A stretch of DNA of 5,712 bases from Thermoleophilia bacterium UBA5186 (GCA_002413095.1 DHWI01000058.1:1-5712), one strand, 5' to 3'. Positions 1 to 5,712 are shown, numbered from the stretch's first letter. Made by a program: numbers and translations. Notes: generated from the sequence alone by a model not told the origin.

Positions 1-315
1 CTCGTCCAGATCTCGAAGCACCGCGGAATCGGCGTCCGCGAGCTCGCGACGCTGGAGGGGATGTCCGCGCCGGGAATGTCCAAGTACGTCGCCCGGCTCG
101 AGCGCGAGGGGCTCGCCGAGCGCGGGCCGGTAGGCGGCGACCGGCGCCGGATCGGGCTCAGCCTGACCGAGTCGGGCGAGCGCGTCCTCCGCTCGGTGCG
201 GTCGCGGCGCACCGCCTGGCTTGCCGCCCGCCTGCGCGAGCTCGAGCCGGCTGAGATCGACGCGATCGATGCCGCAATCGAGCCGCTGACGCGCCTGCTG
301 GAGGTGGACGCGTGA
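1..315 (+). CDS. MarR-family transcriptional regulator, C-terminal part (5' end outside window)
   Basis: This frame is open from the first base to the TGA at 313-315 and gives 104 residues, so the start and the N-terminal dimerisation helix are missing. The visible part matches the winged helix-turn-helix of MarR proteins. It has a GVRELATLEG helix (about residues 11-20), a recognition helix MSAPGMSKYVARLEREGL (21-38), then a wing with the D-R-R signature (47-49) and the typical LTxxG turn (55-59). A long C-terminal helical region completes the dimer interface. MarR proteins are cytoplasmic dimeric repressors that bind palindromic operators and usually release DNA on binding small aromatic or toxic compounds. 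The stop codon overlaps the start of the transporter gene by 4 bp, so the two are translationally coupled, and the protein probably represses its own operon. The ligand cannot be deduced. The family call is firm. Confidence 0.9.
   Translation, partial: LVQISKHRGIGVRELATLEGMSAPGMSKYVARLEREGLAERGPVGGDRRRIGLSLTESGERVLRSVRSRRTAWLAARLRELEPAEIDAIDAAIEPLTRLLEVDA
300..305 (+). promoter_or_regulatory. Strong Shine-Dalgarno sequence for the MFS gene
   Basis: GGAGGT lies six bases before the GTG at 312, inside the last codons of the marR gene. It is close to a perfect anti-Shine-Dalgarno match at near-ideal spacing. It therefore decides for the GTG start at 312 over the ATG at 333, which has no comparable site. 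It also supports coupled translation of the two genes. Confidence 0.8.
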
Positions 316-1580
316 CCGCTGCGATCCTTCGCATGAACCGCCGCACGTTCGCGAGCCTGCGCAAGCACCGGAACTACCGCCTGTTCTTCGCCGGCCAGGT
401 CGTCTCGGTCACCGGCACGTGGATGCAGCGCATCGCCCAGGCCTGGTTCATCCTCCAGTTGACGCACTCGCCGCTCGCAGTCGGCTACCTCGCGCTGGCG
501 CAGTTCCTTCCCTTCACAGTGCTCGGGCTGTTCGCAGGCGTCGTCGTCGACCGGATGGACGCGCGGAAGACGGTGATCGGGACGCAGGCGGCCTCGATGG
601 TGCTCGCGTCGGCGATGGCCGCCGCCGCCCTGGCCGGGATCGCGCGACCCTGGCACGTCTACACGATCGCGGCGCTGATGGGTGCGGTACAGGTGCTCGA
701 CGCCCCGGCCCGCCAGGCGCTCACCTACCGGATGGTCGGCCGGAGCGAGCTGCCGAATGCGATCGCGCTCAACTCCAGCCTCTTCAACGCCTCGCGCATC
801 TTCGGCCCGGCCCTCGGCGGCGTGATCATCGCCGCGGCCGGAGTGGGCTTCTGCTTTGCGTTCAACGCAGTGAGCTTCGTCGCGGTGCTCGCCGGGCTCC
901 TGATGATGCGTGTCGACGAGCTGCATCCGCTCGACCTGATGAAGCAGCCGACGCTCCTGCGGGGGATGCGGGAAGGCTTCGCGTACGCGCGGCATTCGAA
1001 ACGGCTGCTCGTCGTGCTGGGGACGACTCTGGTCGTGAGCACCGTCTGCTTCAACTTCAACGTCCTCCTGCCGGTGCTCGCCCAGCAGACGCTGCACGCG
1101 GGGCCGCGCACGTTCGGCCTCCTCTCGGCGTTCTTCGGCGCCGGAGCGCTGGTCGGCGCGCTCGTCTCGGCCGGGCTCGGTCGCGCGACGCTGCGCGGCC
1201 TCCTCGTCGGGACGGTCGGGTTCGGCGTGTTCGAGCTGCTGCTCGCGCCGTCGAACTCGCTCGTGCTCTGCGCGCTGCTCCTCTTCCTGGTCGGGGCATC
1301 GTTCACGGTCTTCACGTCGAACGGCAACTCGACCGCCCAGCTCGAGGCGCCGGATCATCTCCGCGGCCGCGTGGTCGGGCTCTACTACTACGCGTTCAAC
1401 GGGCTCGGCCCACTGGGAGGGCTCTCGGCGGGCTGGCTGAGCGCCCGCGGAGGAACGGGACTCGCGTTCGCGGTGGCCGGCACGGTGGGCATCACGACGG
1501 GCGCCGCCGCGCTCGTGTACCTGTGGCGCACGTCCCCCAAAGCGGTCGAAGTCGAGCCCGAAGTCCGCCTCGCCGCGTAG
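312..1580 (+). CDS. Major facilitator superfamily exporter (MFS_3/EntS-like)
   Basis: This 422-residue integral membrane protein is of normal length for a 12-helix MFS drug or metabolite exporter. After a short cytoplasmic N-terminus, LRKHRNYRLFFAGQ (about 16-29) is the typical opening of MFS_3 (enterobactin-exporter-like) proteins. It leads into helix 1 and the TGTWMQRIAQAWF segment. The MFS motif A between helices 2 and 3 is visible as GVVVDRMDARK, with its conserved Asp at residue 80. Many further hydrophobic segments follow, and the C-terminus is a short Glu/Val-rich tail. Family members use the proton gradient to expel small molecules across the cytoplasmic membrane. Pairing with a MarR regulator suggests inducible efflux of a toxic compound, but the substrate is unknown. 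The GTG start is fixed by a strong ribosome-binding site, and ATG 333 is the weaker alternative. Confidence 0.92.
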   Translation: MTAAILRMNRRTFASLRKHRNYRLFFAGQVVSVTGTWMQRIAQAWFILQLTHSPLAVGYLALAQFLPFTVLGLFAGVVVDRMDARKTVIGTQAASMVLASAMAAAALAGIARPWHVYTIAALMGAVQVLDAPARQALTYRMVGRSELPNAIALNSSLFNASRIFGPALGGVIIAAAGVGFCFAFNAVSFVAVLAGLLMMRVDELHPLDLMKQPTLLRGMREGFAYARHSKRLLVVLGTTLVVSTVCFNFNVLLPVLAQQTLHAGPRTFGLLSAFFGAGALVGALVSAGLGRATLRGLLVGTVGFGVFELLLAPSNSLVLCALLLFLVGASFTVFTSNGNSTAQLEAPDHLRGRVVGLYYYAFNGLGPLGGLSAGWLSARGGTGLAFAVAGTVGITTGAAALVYLWRTSPKAVEVEPEVRLAA

Positions 1581-1598
1581 ATCACCCCCAAGGGTGAT
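1581..1598. promoter_or_regulatory. Perfect 7-bp dyad after the MFS stop codon (operator or terminator stem)
   Basis: ATCACCC and GGGTGAT are exact reverse complements separated by CCAA, starting on the base after the transporter stop. As RNA they could form a short hairpin, but no T-run follows, so it is a poor intrinsic terminator. The perfect symmetry and its place 34 bp before the next GTG fit equally well with a protein-binding site in the promoter of the downstream gene. The sequence does not decide between these readings. Confidence 0.5.
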
Positions 1599-1631
1599 AC
1601 GAAGAGCCCCCTTCAGGCCGATGCACGCGGT

Positions 1632-2510
1632 GTGAGCGAGCTGCCGGCCACCCCTCTTGGAGGAGTCCGTCTCGCCGGCGAGCCGCCGGTGACGCACGAG
1701 TCTCCCCCCGCGCCCAAGGCGGTCATCGCCGAAGGCGTCATGCCCCTTCCCGCGAGCGCGCCGGCAGTGCCGGCTGCGCCCGCATCCGACCCCCCCGCCG
1801 ATAGCGCGCCCCTCCCCGTCGAGTCGCTCCTGCTTCGCTTTCGCATGATCACGCCCGCCCAGCTCGCCGACGCCATGAAGGAAGAGGCCGTCAGCGGCAA
1901 GTCCGTCGCCACGATCGTCGTGGAAAAGGGCTGGGTGACTGCGGAGGCCATGGCCCAGATCGTCCCGAGCGAAGCGGCGCCTGCAGCTGAGCCTGCAGCT
2001 GCGCCGGCACCGGCACCCGTCGTCGAGCCGCCTGCCGTCGAAGCGCCCGTACTCGAGGCCCCCGCTCCCGCGCCGGAGCCTGCGCCCGTAGTCGTGCCCG
2101 AGCCGGTCGCAGCGGTCATGCCGGAGCCGGTCGTCGAGCAGCCCTTTACCCAGCCGGAGGTGCCTGTGGCCGCAGCGCCTCCCGCGCCTTTCGCCTCCGA
2201 ACCCGTGCCGGAGCCCGAGTCCCTGATCGACGCCCTCGCCCCCGTCGTCGAGCCGCCTCCCGTCATGGAGCCTGCTCCCGTCGCAGTCGAGCCCGAGCCT
2301 GTCTCGGCACCCCTGGTCTTCCAGGTGCTCGCGCACCTGACGAACGGCGAACGCGTCGAGATCTCCCGTGCGAGTGACGTGGACGAGGCGAAAGCCGCCG
2401 CGACCGCGGCGATGCACGCCCTTCGCGACGGCGGCGACTGGCCGCTCCTTTCCGGCCGCTACGTGCGCCCGGAGTCGATCATCTCGATCGACATCGTCGC
2501 GCACGTCTAG
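1632..2510 (+). CDS. Hypothetical protein: MshEN/GspE-N-like motif, Pro/Ala-rich linker, conserved-looking C-terminal domain
   Basis: I do not recognise a named gene. The 292-residue product has four zones. Residues 1-61 are Pro/Ala-rich and probably disordered. Residues 62-112 form two helical motifs in tandem (LLLRFRMITPAQLADAM, then KSVATIVVEKGWVTAEAMAQ), in the pattern of the N-terminal MshEN/T2SSE_N domain of GspE/PilB ATPases. Residues about 113-228 are a low-complexity linker of Pro, Ala, Val and Glu. Residues 229-292 are compact (FQVLAHLTNGERVEI to WPLLSGRYVRPESIISIDI) and look like an alpha/beta domain. There is no signal peptide, membrane helix or ATPase domain. In MshEN domains the motif opens with Arg-Leu-Gly, which helps bind cyclic di-GMP; here these positions read PVE and KSV, so nucleotide binding is doubtful. 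No good ribosome-binding site precedes GTG 1632, and GTG 1689 or ATG 1740 (weak GAAGG before it) are possible starts. Codon pattern and coherent domains make the gene itself credible. Confidence 0.75.
   Translation: MSELPATPLGGVRLAGEPPVTHESPPAPKAVIAEGVMPLPASAPAVPAAPASDPPADSAPLPVESLLLRFRMITPAQLADAMKEEAVSGKSVATIVVEKGWVTAEAMAQIVPSEAAPAAEPAAAPAPAPVVEPPAVEAPVLEAPAPAPEPAPVVVPEPVAAVMPEPVVEQPFTQPEVPVAAAPPAPFASEPVPEPESLIDALAPVVEPPPVMEPAPVAVEPEPVSAPLVFQVLAHLTNGERVEISRASDVDEAKAAATAAMHALRDGGDWPLLSGRYVRPESIISIDIVAHV
2016..2258 (+). repeat. Low-complexity Pro/Val/Glu repeats within the linker, including an 18-bp duplicate
   Basis: The 18-mer CCCGTCGTCGAGCCGCCT occurs exactly at 2016-2033 and again at 2241-2258, both encoding PVVEPP in frame. 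Just upstream, GCCTGCAGCTG occurs at 1979-1989 and 1991-2001 as a 12-bp tandem unit. Between and around them are degenerate PxPVxEP units. These are internal coding repeats that probably expanded by slippage or recombination, not a mobile element. Confidence 0.6.
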
Positions 2511-2527
2511 CCCCGCTTGAAGCGGGG
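2511..2527 (+). terminator. GC-rich hairpin directly after the hypothetical gene
   Basis: CCCCGC and GCGGGG flank the loop TTGAA, starting on the base after the TAG at 2508-2510. Counting the symmetric bases inside the loop, the arms CCCCGCTT and AAGCGGGG match over 8 bp around one central base. This is typical of compact terminators in high-GC bacteria, although only TCT follows instead of a T-run. It contains the TTG at 2517, which argues against that TTG being the sulfatase start. Confidence 0.6.
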
Positions 2528-2552
2528 TCTCCGGCCCTACAAGATCCGCTAC

Positions 2553-4263
2553 GTGACCCGGCTTCTCCTGGGCGCGGGACTCGCTGCGGCCGCACTCATC
2601 GTCTTCCTCGGGATCGGCCCGGCGCGCAGCCATGTCAGAGCCGCGGGCTCGAAACGGCCAAACATCGTCGTCATCATGACCGACGACCAGACGCTCGAGT
2701 CGATGAAGGTCATGGAGCGAACGAATCGTCTGCTCGGCGAGCAGGGAGTCACGTTCGACAACAACTTCGTCTCGTTTTCGCTCTGCTGCCCGTCGCGGGC
2801 CACGTTCCTCACCGGCCAGTACGCGCACAACCACGGCGTGCAGGGCAACGGGCCTCCGCTCGGCGGCTACTACAAGCTGGACTCGACGAACACGCTCGCC
2901 GTGTGGCTCCAGCGCGCGGGCTACACGACGGTTCACCTCGGCAAGTACCTGAACGGCTACGGGACGAGGAATCCGCTTGAGATCTCGCCCGGCTGGAGCG
3001 AGTGGCACGCGTCCATCGACCCCTCGACCTACCAGTACTACGACTACACGCTCAACGAGAACGGACAACTGACGCATCCCTGCCCAACCGACAGGCCCGA
3101 GTGCTACCAGACCGACCTCTACGCCCAGAAGGCGCGGGAGATCATCCGCCGTCGCTCGGCCGAGCCGAAGCCGTTCTTCCTCTGGGTCGCCTTCATCGCC
3201 CCGCACGCGGGCGGCCCGCGCGATCCGGACGATCCGCCGTACCCGCCGACCCCCTCGCCGGCGCCTCGCCAGCGCAACTACTTCGCCGGGACGGCGCTTC
3301 CGCTGGCCCCTTCTTTCAACGAGGCGGACGTGTCGGACAAAGCCGCCGTCCATCCGGGCGCTGCCGAAGTTCAGCGCGCAGGGGGTGCGCGCGATCCGCG
3401 AGAACTACCAGCAGGAGCTGGAGTCGCTGCTCGCCGTCGACGAGGGCGTTCAGGGAATCGTGGACACGCTGCGCGACACGGGCACGCTCGACAACACGCT
3501 GATCTTCTTCACCTCGGACAACGGGTTCTTCCACGGCGAGCACCGCATTCCCAACGGAAAGATCCTCCCCTACGAGCCGTCGATCCGGGTTCCGCTGATC
3601 GTCCGCGGCCCCGGGATCCCGCAGAACGTCCACCGCTCGCAGCTCGTCGCCAACATCGATCTGGCGCCGACGATCGTGGAGGCCGCGCACGCGCAGCCGG
3701 GCCGGACGATGGACGGGCGCTCTCTCTACCCGCTGCTGCGCGACGGCGGCAAGGAGTACGGCCGGGACCTCGTGATCGAGAACAGCCCGGGGCCTGGGCA
3801 CTTCTCCGCGCTGCGGACGCGCCACTTCCTGTACGTCGAATATGACGACGGCGTGCGCGAGCTATACGACCTCGTGCGCGATCCCGACCAGCTCCAGAGT
3901 CTCCATGCCGATCCCGCCTACGCGGGTCTGCAGGCTGAGCTCGCGCGGCGGCTCGCGTCGCTGCGCGACTGCAAGGGCGCGGGCTGCGCTTTGCGTCCCG
4001 CCGCCGTGTTCACCGTGCGCTCGCCCGTCGGGAGCGACGGCTGTCTGCGCGGTCCGCTCGCGCTGCACGTCAGGGGTGCGCGATCGCTGACCCAGGTGAC
4101 GTTCACGATCGGAGGACACCCGGTCGGCGTCGACGGGAGGCCGCCGTTTCGCGCCGTCGTCCGCCGGATCGCCCTCCCGCACGGACTAATCCACCTGCGG
4201 GCTCGCGTCAGCGCGACCGGGGACCAGCTCGTCACCCTCGACCGCACCGCCAGGCTGTGCTGA
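2553..4263 (+). CDS. Secreted type I sulfatase (arylsulfatase-like), interrupted by a one-base frameshift
   Basis: Type I sulfatases hydrolyse sulfate esters using a formylglycine made from a Cys in C-x-P-x-R. From GTG 2553 the first 31 residues form a signal peptide or membrane anchor (TRLLLGAGLAAAALIVFLGI). The catalytic domain begins at RPNIVVIMTDDQ with metal ligands D44 and D45. The modification site C-C-P-S-R has its Cys at 78, followed by ATFLTGQYAHNHG. LGKYLNGYG gives K131 and APH gives H218. After the frame change come FTSDNGFFHGEH (D322, N323) and NGKILPYEPSIRVPLIV (K336). The catalytic part ends near residue 470, and about 90 more residues form a Cys-containing, probably beta-rich tail. 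The reading frame shifts at 3339-3341 (AAA): dropping one A joins NEADVSDK to PPSIRALPKFSAQ and restores 569 residues. As written, the upstream frame runs on as Arg/Ala-rich nonsense to 3845. It is thus either a pseudogene or an artefact of one extra base. No clear ribosome-binding site is seen. The substrate is unknown. Confidence 0.88.
3339..3341 (+). other. Frameshift point in the sulfatase gene (probable extra A)
   Basis: Upstream of this AAA the sulfatase is read in the frame of 2553; downstream the sulfatase residues continue in the frame of 3340. Reading GAC then AAG from 3340 gives S-D-K-P-P-S-I-R-A-L-P-K, which is the sequence expected in this part of the family. The change is a single inserted base in a three-A run, which is a common sequencing or assembly error site and also a plausible real mutation. 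Confidence 0.85.
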
Positions 4264-4264
4264 G

Positions 4265-4300
4265 GGGCCGGGAAGCCAAGAACCGGTGAGCCGGCCCTTT
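4265..4300 (+). terminator. Terminator-like inverted repeat after the sulfatase gene
   Basis: GGGCCGG at 4265-4271 pairs with CCGGCCC at 4291-4297 and is followed by TTT at 4298-4300, beginning 2 bp after the stop codon. The loop is long (19 bases), but an inner CCGG...CCGG pairing at 4283-4294 offers an alternative stem. It probably ends the sulfatase transcript and separates it from the two-component cluster. The T-run is only three bases. Confidence 0.5.
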
Positions 4301-4337
4301 ACATCTTCCTAACACATGCAGTAAGCCACGCTGACCT
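4298..4337 (+). promoter_or_regulatory. 11-bp-phased direct repeats, candidate OmpR/PhoB-family operator and promoter region
   Basis: TTTACAT at 4298, CTAACAC at 4309 and CTGACCT at 4331 share the pattern YTNACMY and are spaced 11 and 22 bp apart, that is, on one helical face. Tandem half-sites at 11-bp steps are the usual binding pattern of OmpR/PhoB response regulators, and such a regulator is encoded two genes downstream. TTTACA could also act as a -35 box with a weak TAAGCC at 4322-4327 as the -10 after 18 bp. The phase at 4320 (AGTAAGC) does not match, and the promoter itself is uncertain. Confidence 0.45.
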
Positions 4338-4357
4338 TCAGCGACGACACTGTGTCC

Positions 4358-4765
4358 ATGACTCGACGCGCACGCCTGGCTCTCATGGTGGGAGCCCCTG
4401 CAGCGACCTTCACCGCCGGAGCCGCCCTCGGGCTCGCCGGTATCGTCGGCGGCGGCATCCAGGCCCAGGCGTGCCCGTTCACCTTCGGCGCGACCGTCAT
4501 CCGGGCCGAGATCGTCTGCATGAAAGGCGGTCTCGTCCGTGACATCCGGGTCGATCGCGGCCGCATCACCACAGTCGGTCCCGGCCGGACTCTCGCGATC
4601 CAGGAGCGCGACGGGACGGCGGTCACGATCCCGGTCGCCCCGACCGCGCGAATCACTCTCGCCGGCTCGCCCGCGGGCTTCAACCAGCTGAGGAAGAACA
4701 TGCGCGTGCAGACGCAGCGCGAGGGAGACGGTCCTGCGGACACCGTCGATGCCACCCGCCACTAG
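4358..4765 (+). CDS. Small exported DUF5666-like protein
   Basis: The 135-residue product opens with MTRRARLALM and an Ala/Gly-rich hydrophobic stretch to about residue 38, ending QAQA before C39. This looks like a Sec signal peptide, although the hydrophobic core is rather small-residue-rich. The rest (about 60-130) reads as a small beta-barrel: RGRITTVGPGRTLAIQERDG, then TAVTIPVAPTARITLAG, then LRKNMRVQTQREGDGPA. This resembles the DUF5666 pattern of short strands, a hydrophobic 'value at which it is set' turn, and a closing strand. That assignment rests on pattern memory. C39 and C54 could form a disulfide outside the cell. The residues before C39 (AQA) do not make a lipobox. The gene overlaps the response regulator by 17 bp, so it is probably co-transcribed with it, perhaps as an envelope protein that influences or is controlled by the sensor pair. 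GTG 4352 is an alternative start; no Shine-Dalgarno sequence is obvious for either. Confidence 0.75.
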   Translation: MTRRARLALMVGAPAATFTAGAALGLAGIVGGGIQAQACPFTFGATVIRAEIVCMKGGLVRDIRVDRGRITTVGPGRTLAIQERDGTAVTIPVAPTARITLAGSPAGFNQLRKNMRVQTQREGDGPADTVDATRH

Positions 4766-5480
4766 CCCGTCGCGAGACCAGGACCCGGCTCCGGGCGAGG
4801 CCTGGGGCAGGACGGGCGGCGTCGTGCTGCTCGTCGAGGACGAGCACTCGATCGGCAACCTCGTCCGCAGCTATCTCCAGAAGGACGGCTACCGGGTCGT
4901 CTGGGTCCGCTCCGGCGAGGAAGCGCTGATCGAGCTCGCGCGCCACGCCGTCCGGATCGTCCTGCTCGACATCGGCCTGCCCGGGATGGACGGGTTCGAG
5001 GTTTGCCGGAAGATGCGCGCGCGCTCCTCGGTGCCGATCGTGATGCTGACCGCGCGCGACGAGGAGCCCGATCGCGTCGCCGGGCTCGAGGTCGGCGCCG
5101 ACGACTACGTCCCGAAGCCGTTCTCCCCCCGCGAGCTCGTGGCGCGGATGAAGGCGATCCTGCGGCGCAGCGAGCAGAACGTCCCCGACGAGGCACTGAC
5201 CCTCGGCACGGTCGCGCTCAAGCGCGGCGCGCGCGAGGTGACGGTCGACGGCAGACAGGTCGACCTGACCGTGAAGGAATTCGACCTCCTGGCCTGCCTG
5301 CTCGAGCATCAGGAAATCGTCCTGTCGCGCGAGCAGCTGCTCGATCAGGTCTGGGGGATGACGTACGCGGGTGGGACGCGGACGGTTGACGTGCACGTCG
5401 CGCAGCTGCGCCGCAAGCTCGGCCGACCGGATCTGATTCGCACGATGCGCGGGTCCGGGTACAAAGCCGTTCGAGAATGA
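4749..5480 (+). CDS. OmpR/PhoB-family two-component response regulator
   Basis: The 243-residue cytoplasmic protein has a complete receiver domain (about 25-140) and a winged-helix DNA-binding domain (about 148-241). Receiver landmarks are E30 and D31 (acidic pocket), the phosphoacceptor D74 in VLLDIGLPGMDGFEV, T101 in MLTARD, and K123 in VPKPFSPREL. The output domain shows LTVKEFDLLACLLEHQEIVLSR, then the recognition region GGTRTVDVHVAQLRRKLG and the closing IRTMRGSGYK wing. Phosphorylation by the adjacent kinase should promote dimerisation on tandem DNA half-sites. Residues 1-24 are a Pro-rich extension not normally present in the family. GTG 4824, just before LLVEDE, would remove it, and neither start has a strong ribosome-binding site. 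The start overlaps the preceding gene by 17 bp and the stop overlaps the kinase gene by 4 bp. Which regulon it serves cannot be told from the sequence. Confidence 0.95.
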   Translation: MPPATSPSRDQDPAPGEAWGRTGGVVLLVEDEHSIGNLVRSYLQKDGYRVVWVRSGEEALIELARHAVRIVLLDIGLPGMDGFEVCRKMRARSSVPIVMLTARDEEPDRVAGLEVGADDYVPKPFSPRELVARMKAILRRSEQNVPDEALTLGTVALKRGAREVTVDGRQVDLTVKEFDLLACLLEHQEIVLSREQLLDQVWGMTYAGGTRTVDVHVAQLRRKLGRPDLIRTMRGSGYKAVRE

Positions 5481-5712
5481 ACTCGCTCCGCACGCGGCTC
5501 TTCGCCGCGATCGTGCTCGTGGTCGTCCTGTCGATCGGGATCTCCCTCGCGATCGGCTCGGTGTTGACGCGGCGCGCGGTCGACCGCTCGTCGTTGCGGG
5601 CGCTCACGTTCCAGGCGGATCTGATCGGCGAGAAGGCGAAGGGAAGCGTCTCGCCTCTGCCCGTCTTCGTGCGGAGCTTCGAGGACCGGCTGGCCCTCCA
5701 GGACGAGCAGCC
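5477..5712 (+). CDS. Sensor histidine kinase, N-terminal part (3' end outside window)
   Basis: ATG 5477 overlaps the response-regulator stop in ATGA, and the frame stays open to the window edge (78 full codons). The product begins MNSLRTRLFAAIVLVVVLSI: a short basic cytoplasmic start, then one transmembrane helix at about residues 8-30 (AAIVLVVVLSIGISLAIGSVL). An extracytoplasmic segment rich in charged residues (TRRAVDRSSLRALTFQADLIGEKAKG) then begins. This is the usual opening of a membrane sensor kinase. No HisKA or ATPase domain is within the window, so the identity rests on the membrane topology and on the position right after an OmpR-type regulator. The likely role is to sense an envelope signal and phosphorylate D74 of the regulator. 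Confidence 0.82.
   Translation, partial: MNSLRTRLFAAIVLVVVLSIGISLAIGSVLTRRAVDRSSLRALTFQADLIGEKAKGSVSPLPVFVRSFEDRLALQDEQ

Noticed and set aside
725..1327. Minus-strand open frame opposite the MFS gene
   Set aside because: Composition is Arg/Ser/Thr/Pro-rich without motifs; it is an antisense shadow of the transporter.
419..1597. Long open frame overlapping the MFS gene in another plus-strand frame
   Set aside because: Its translation is Arg/Ala/Pro-rich with no domain, as expected from a shifted reading of high-GC coding DNA; the 312 frame encodes a recognisable transporter.
1621..1635. Four-codon leader peptide ATG...TGA overlapping the GTG at 1632
   Set aside because: It is too short to support, has no ribosome-binding site, and shows no regulatory codon run.
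1613..2266. Minus-strand open frame rich in Gly, Thr, Ser and Ala
   Set aside because: It resembles a PE_PGRS-type repeat protein only because it is antisense to the Pro/Ala/Val-rich linker; the plus strand shows real domains.
2517..2552. TTG at 2517 as the sulfatase start
   Set aside because: It lies inside the GC-rich hairpin after the preceding gene and adds 12 residues before a signal peptide that begins naturally at GTG 2553. It cannot be excluded entirely.
3330..3350. Programmed ribosomal frameshift in the sulfatase gene
   Set aside because: No known slippery heptamer, stop codon or internal Shine-Dalgarno sequence is seen at the junction, and sulfatases are not known to use frameshifting; a simple extra base is the easier explanation.
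4358..4480. Lipoprotein signal for the small exported protein (Cys at residue 39)
   Set aside because: The residues before the Cys are A-Q-A, and a lipobox needs a Leu/Val/Ile-type residue at -3 and a small or aliphatic residue at -2.
4232..5396. Minus-strand open frames opposite the small protein and the response regulator
   Set aside because: No recognisable domain and antisense to well-supported genes; high GC alone keeps these frames open.

Overview
The window is high-GC DNA with GTG starts, stop/start overlaps and dense plus-strand coding. An OmpR-type two-component pair, a Pro/Ala-rich actinobacterial-looking protein and a secreted Cys-type sulfatase point to a high-GC actinobacterium. 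My guess is a soil or metagenomic Thermoleophilia-like lineage, but that is an impression from style, not a search result. All six genes I can support are on the plus strand, and the first and last are cut by the window edges.

Region 1 (1-1580): the 3' end of a MarR-family repressor overlaps by 4 bp a 422-residue major facilitator exporter of the MFS_3/EntS-like type. An excellent Shine-Dalgarno sequence inside the end of the marR gene fixes the GTG start of the transporter. This is a classic regulator-plus-efflux-pump operon. A perfect 7-bp dyad follows the transporter stop directly.

Region 2 (1581-2527): a 292-residue protein of unknown role has a tandem helical motif like the N-terminal (MshEN/T2SSE_N) domain of type II secretion/type IV pilus ATPases, then a long Pro/Ala/Val/Glu-rich linker and a compact C-terminal domain. 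No ATPase domain is attached. A GC-rich hairpin lies immediately after its stop.

Region 3 (2553-4300): a secreted or membrane-anchored type I sulfatase (569 residues if reconstructed) has the C-C-P-S-R formylglycine site and the metal-binding Asp/Asn residues. The gene is broken by an apparent one-base insertion in an AAA run at 3339-3341; both halves are otherwise intact, so an assembly error or a very recent mutation is likely. A terminator-like inverted repeat follows the gene.

Region 4 (4298-5712): a small exported DUF5666-like protein, an OmpR/PhoB-family response regulator and the start of a sensor histidine kinase form one overlapping cluster (17-bp and 4-bp overlaps). Upstream are 11-bp-phased direct repeats resembling an OmpR/PhoB operator, suggesting that the regulator controls its own operon.

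I see no RNA genes, CRISPR array, insertion sequence or phage element. I also do not see a clearly new defence or mobile system. The most noteworthy items are the frameshifted sulfatase, the stand-alone MshEN-like protein, and the small secreted protein/two-component cluster with its phased repeats.
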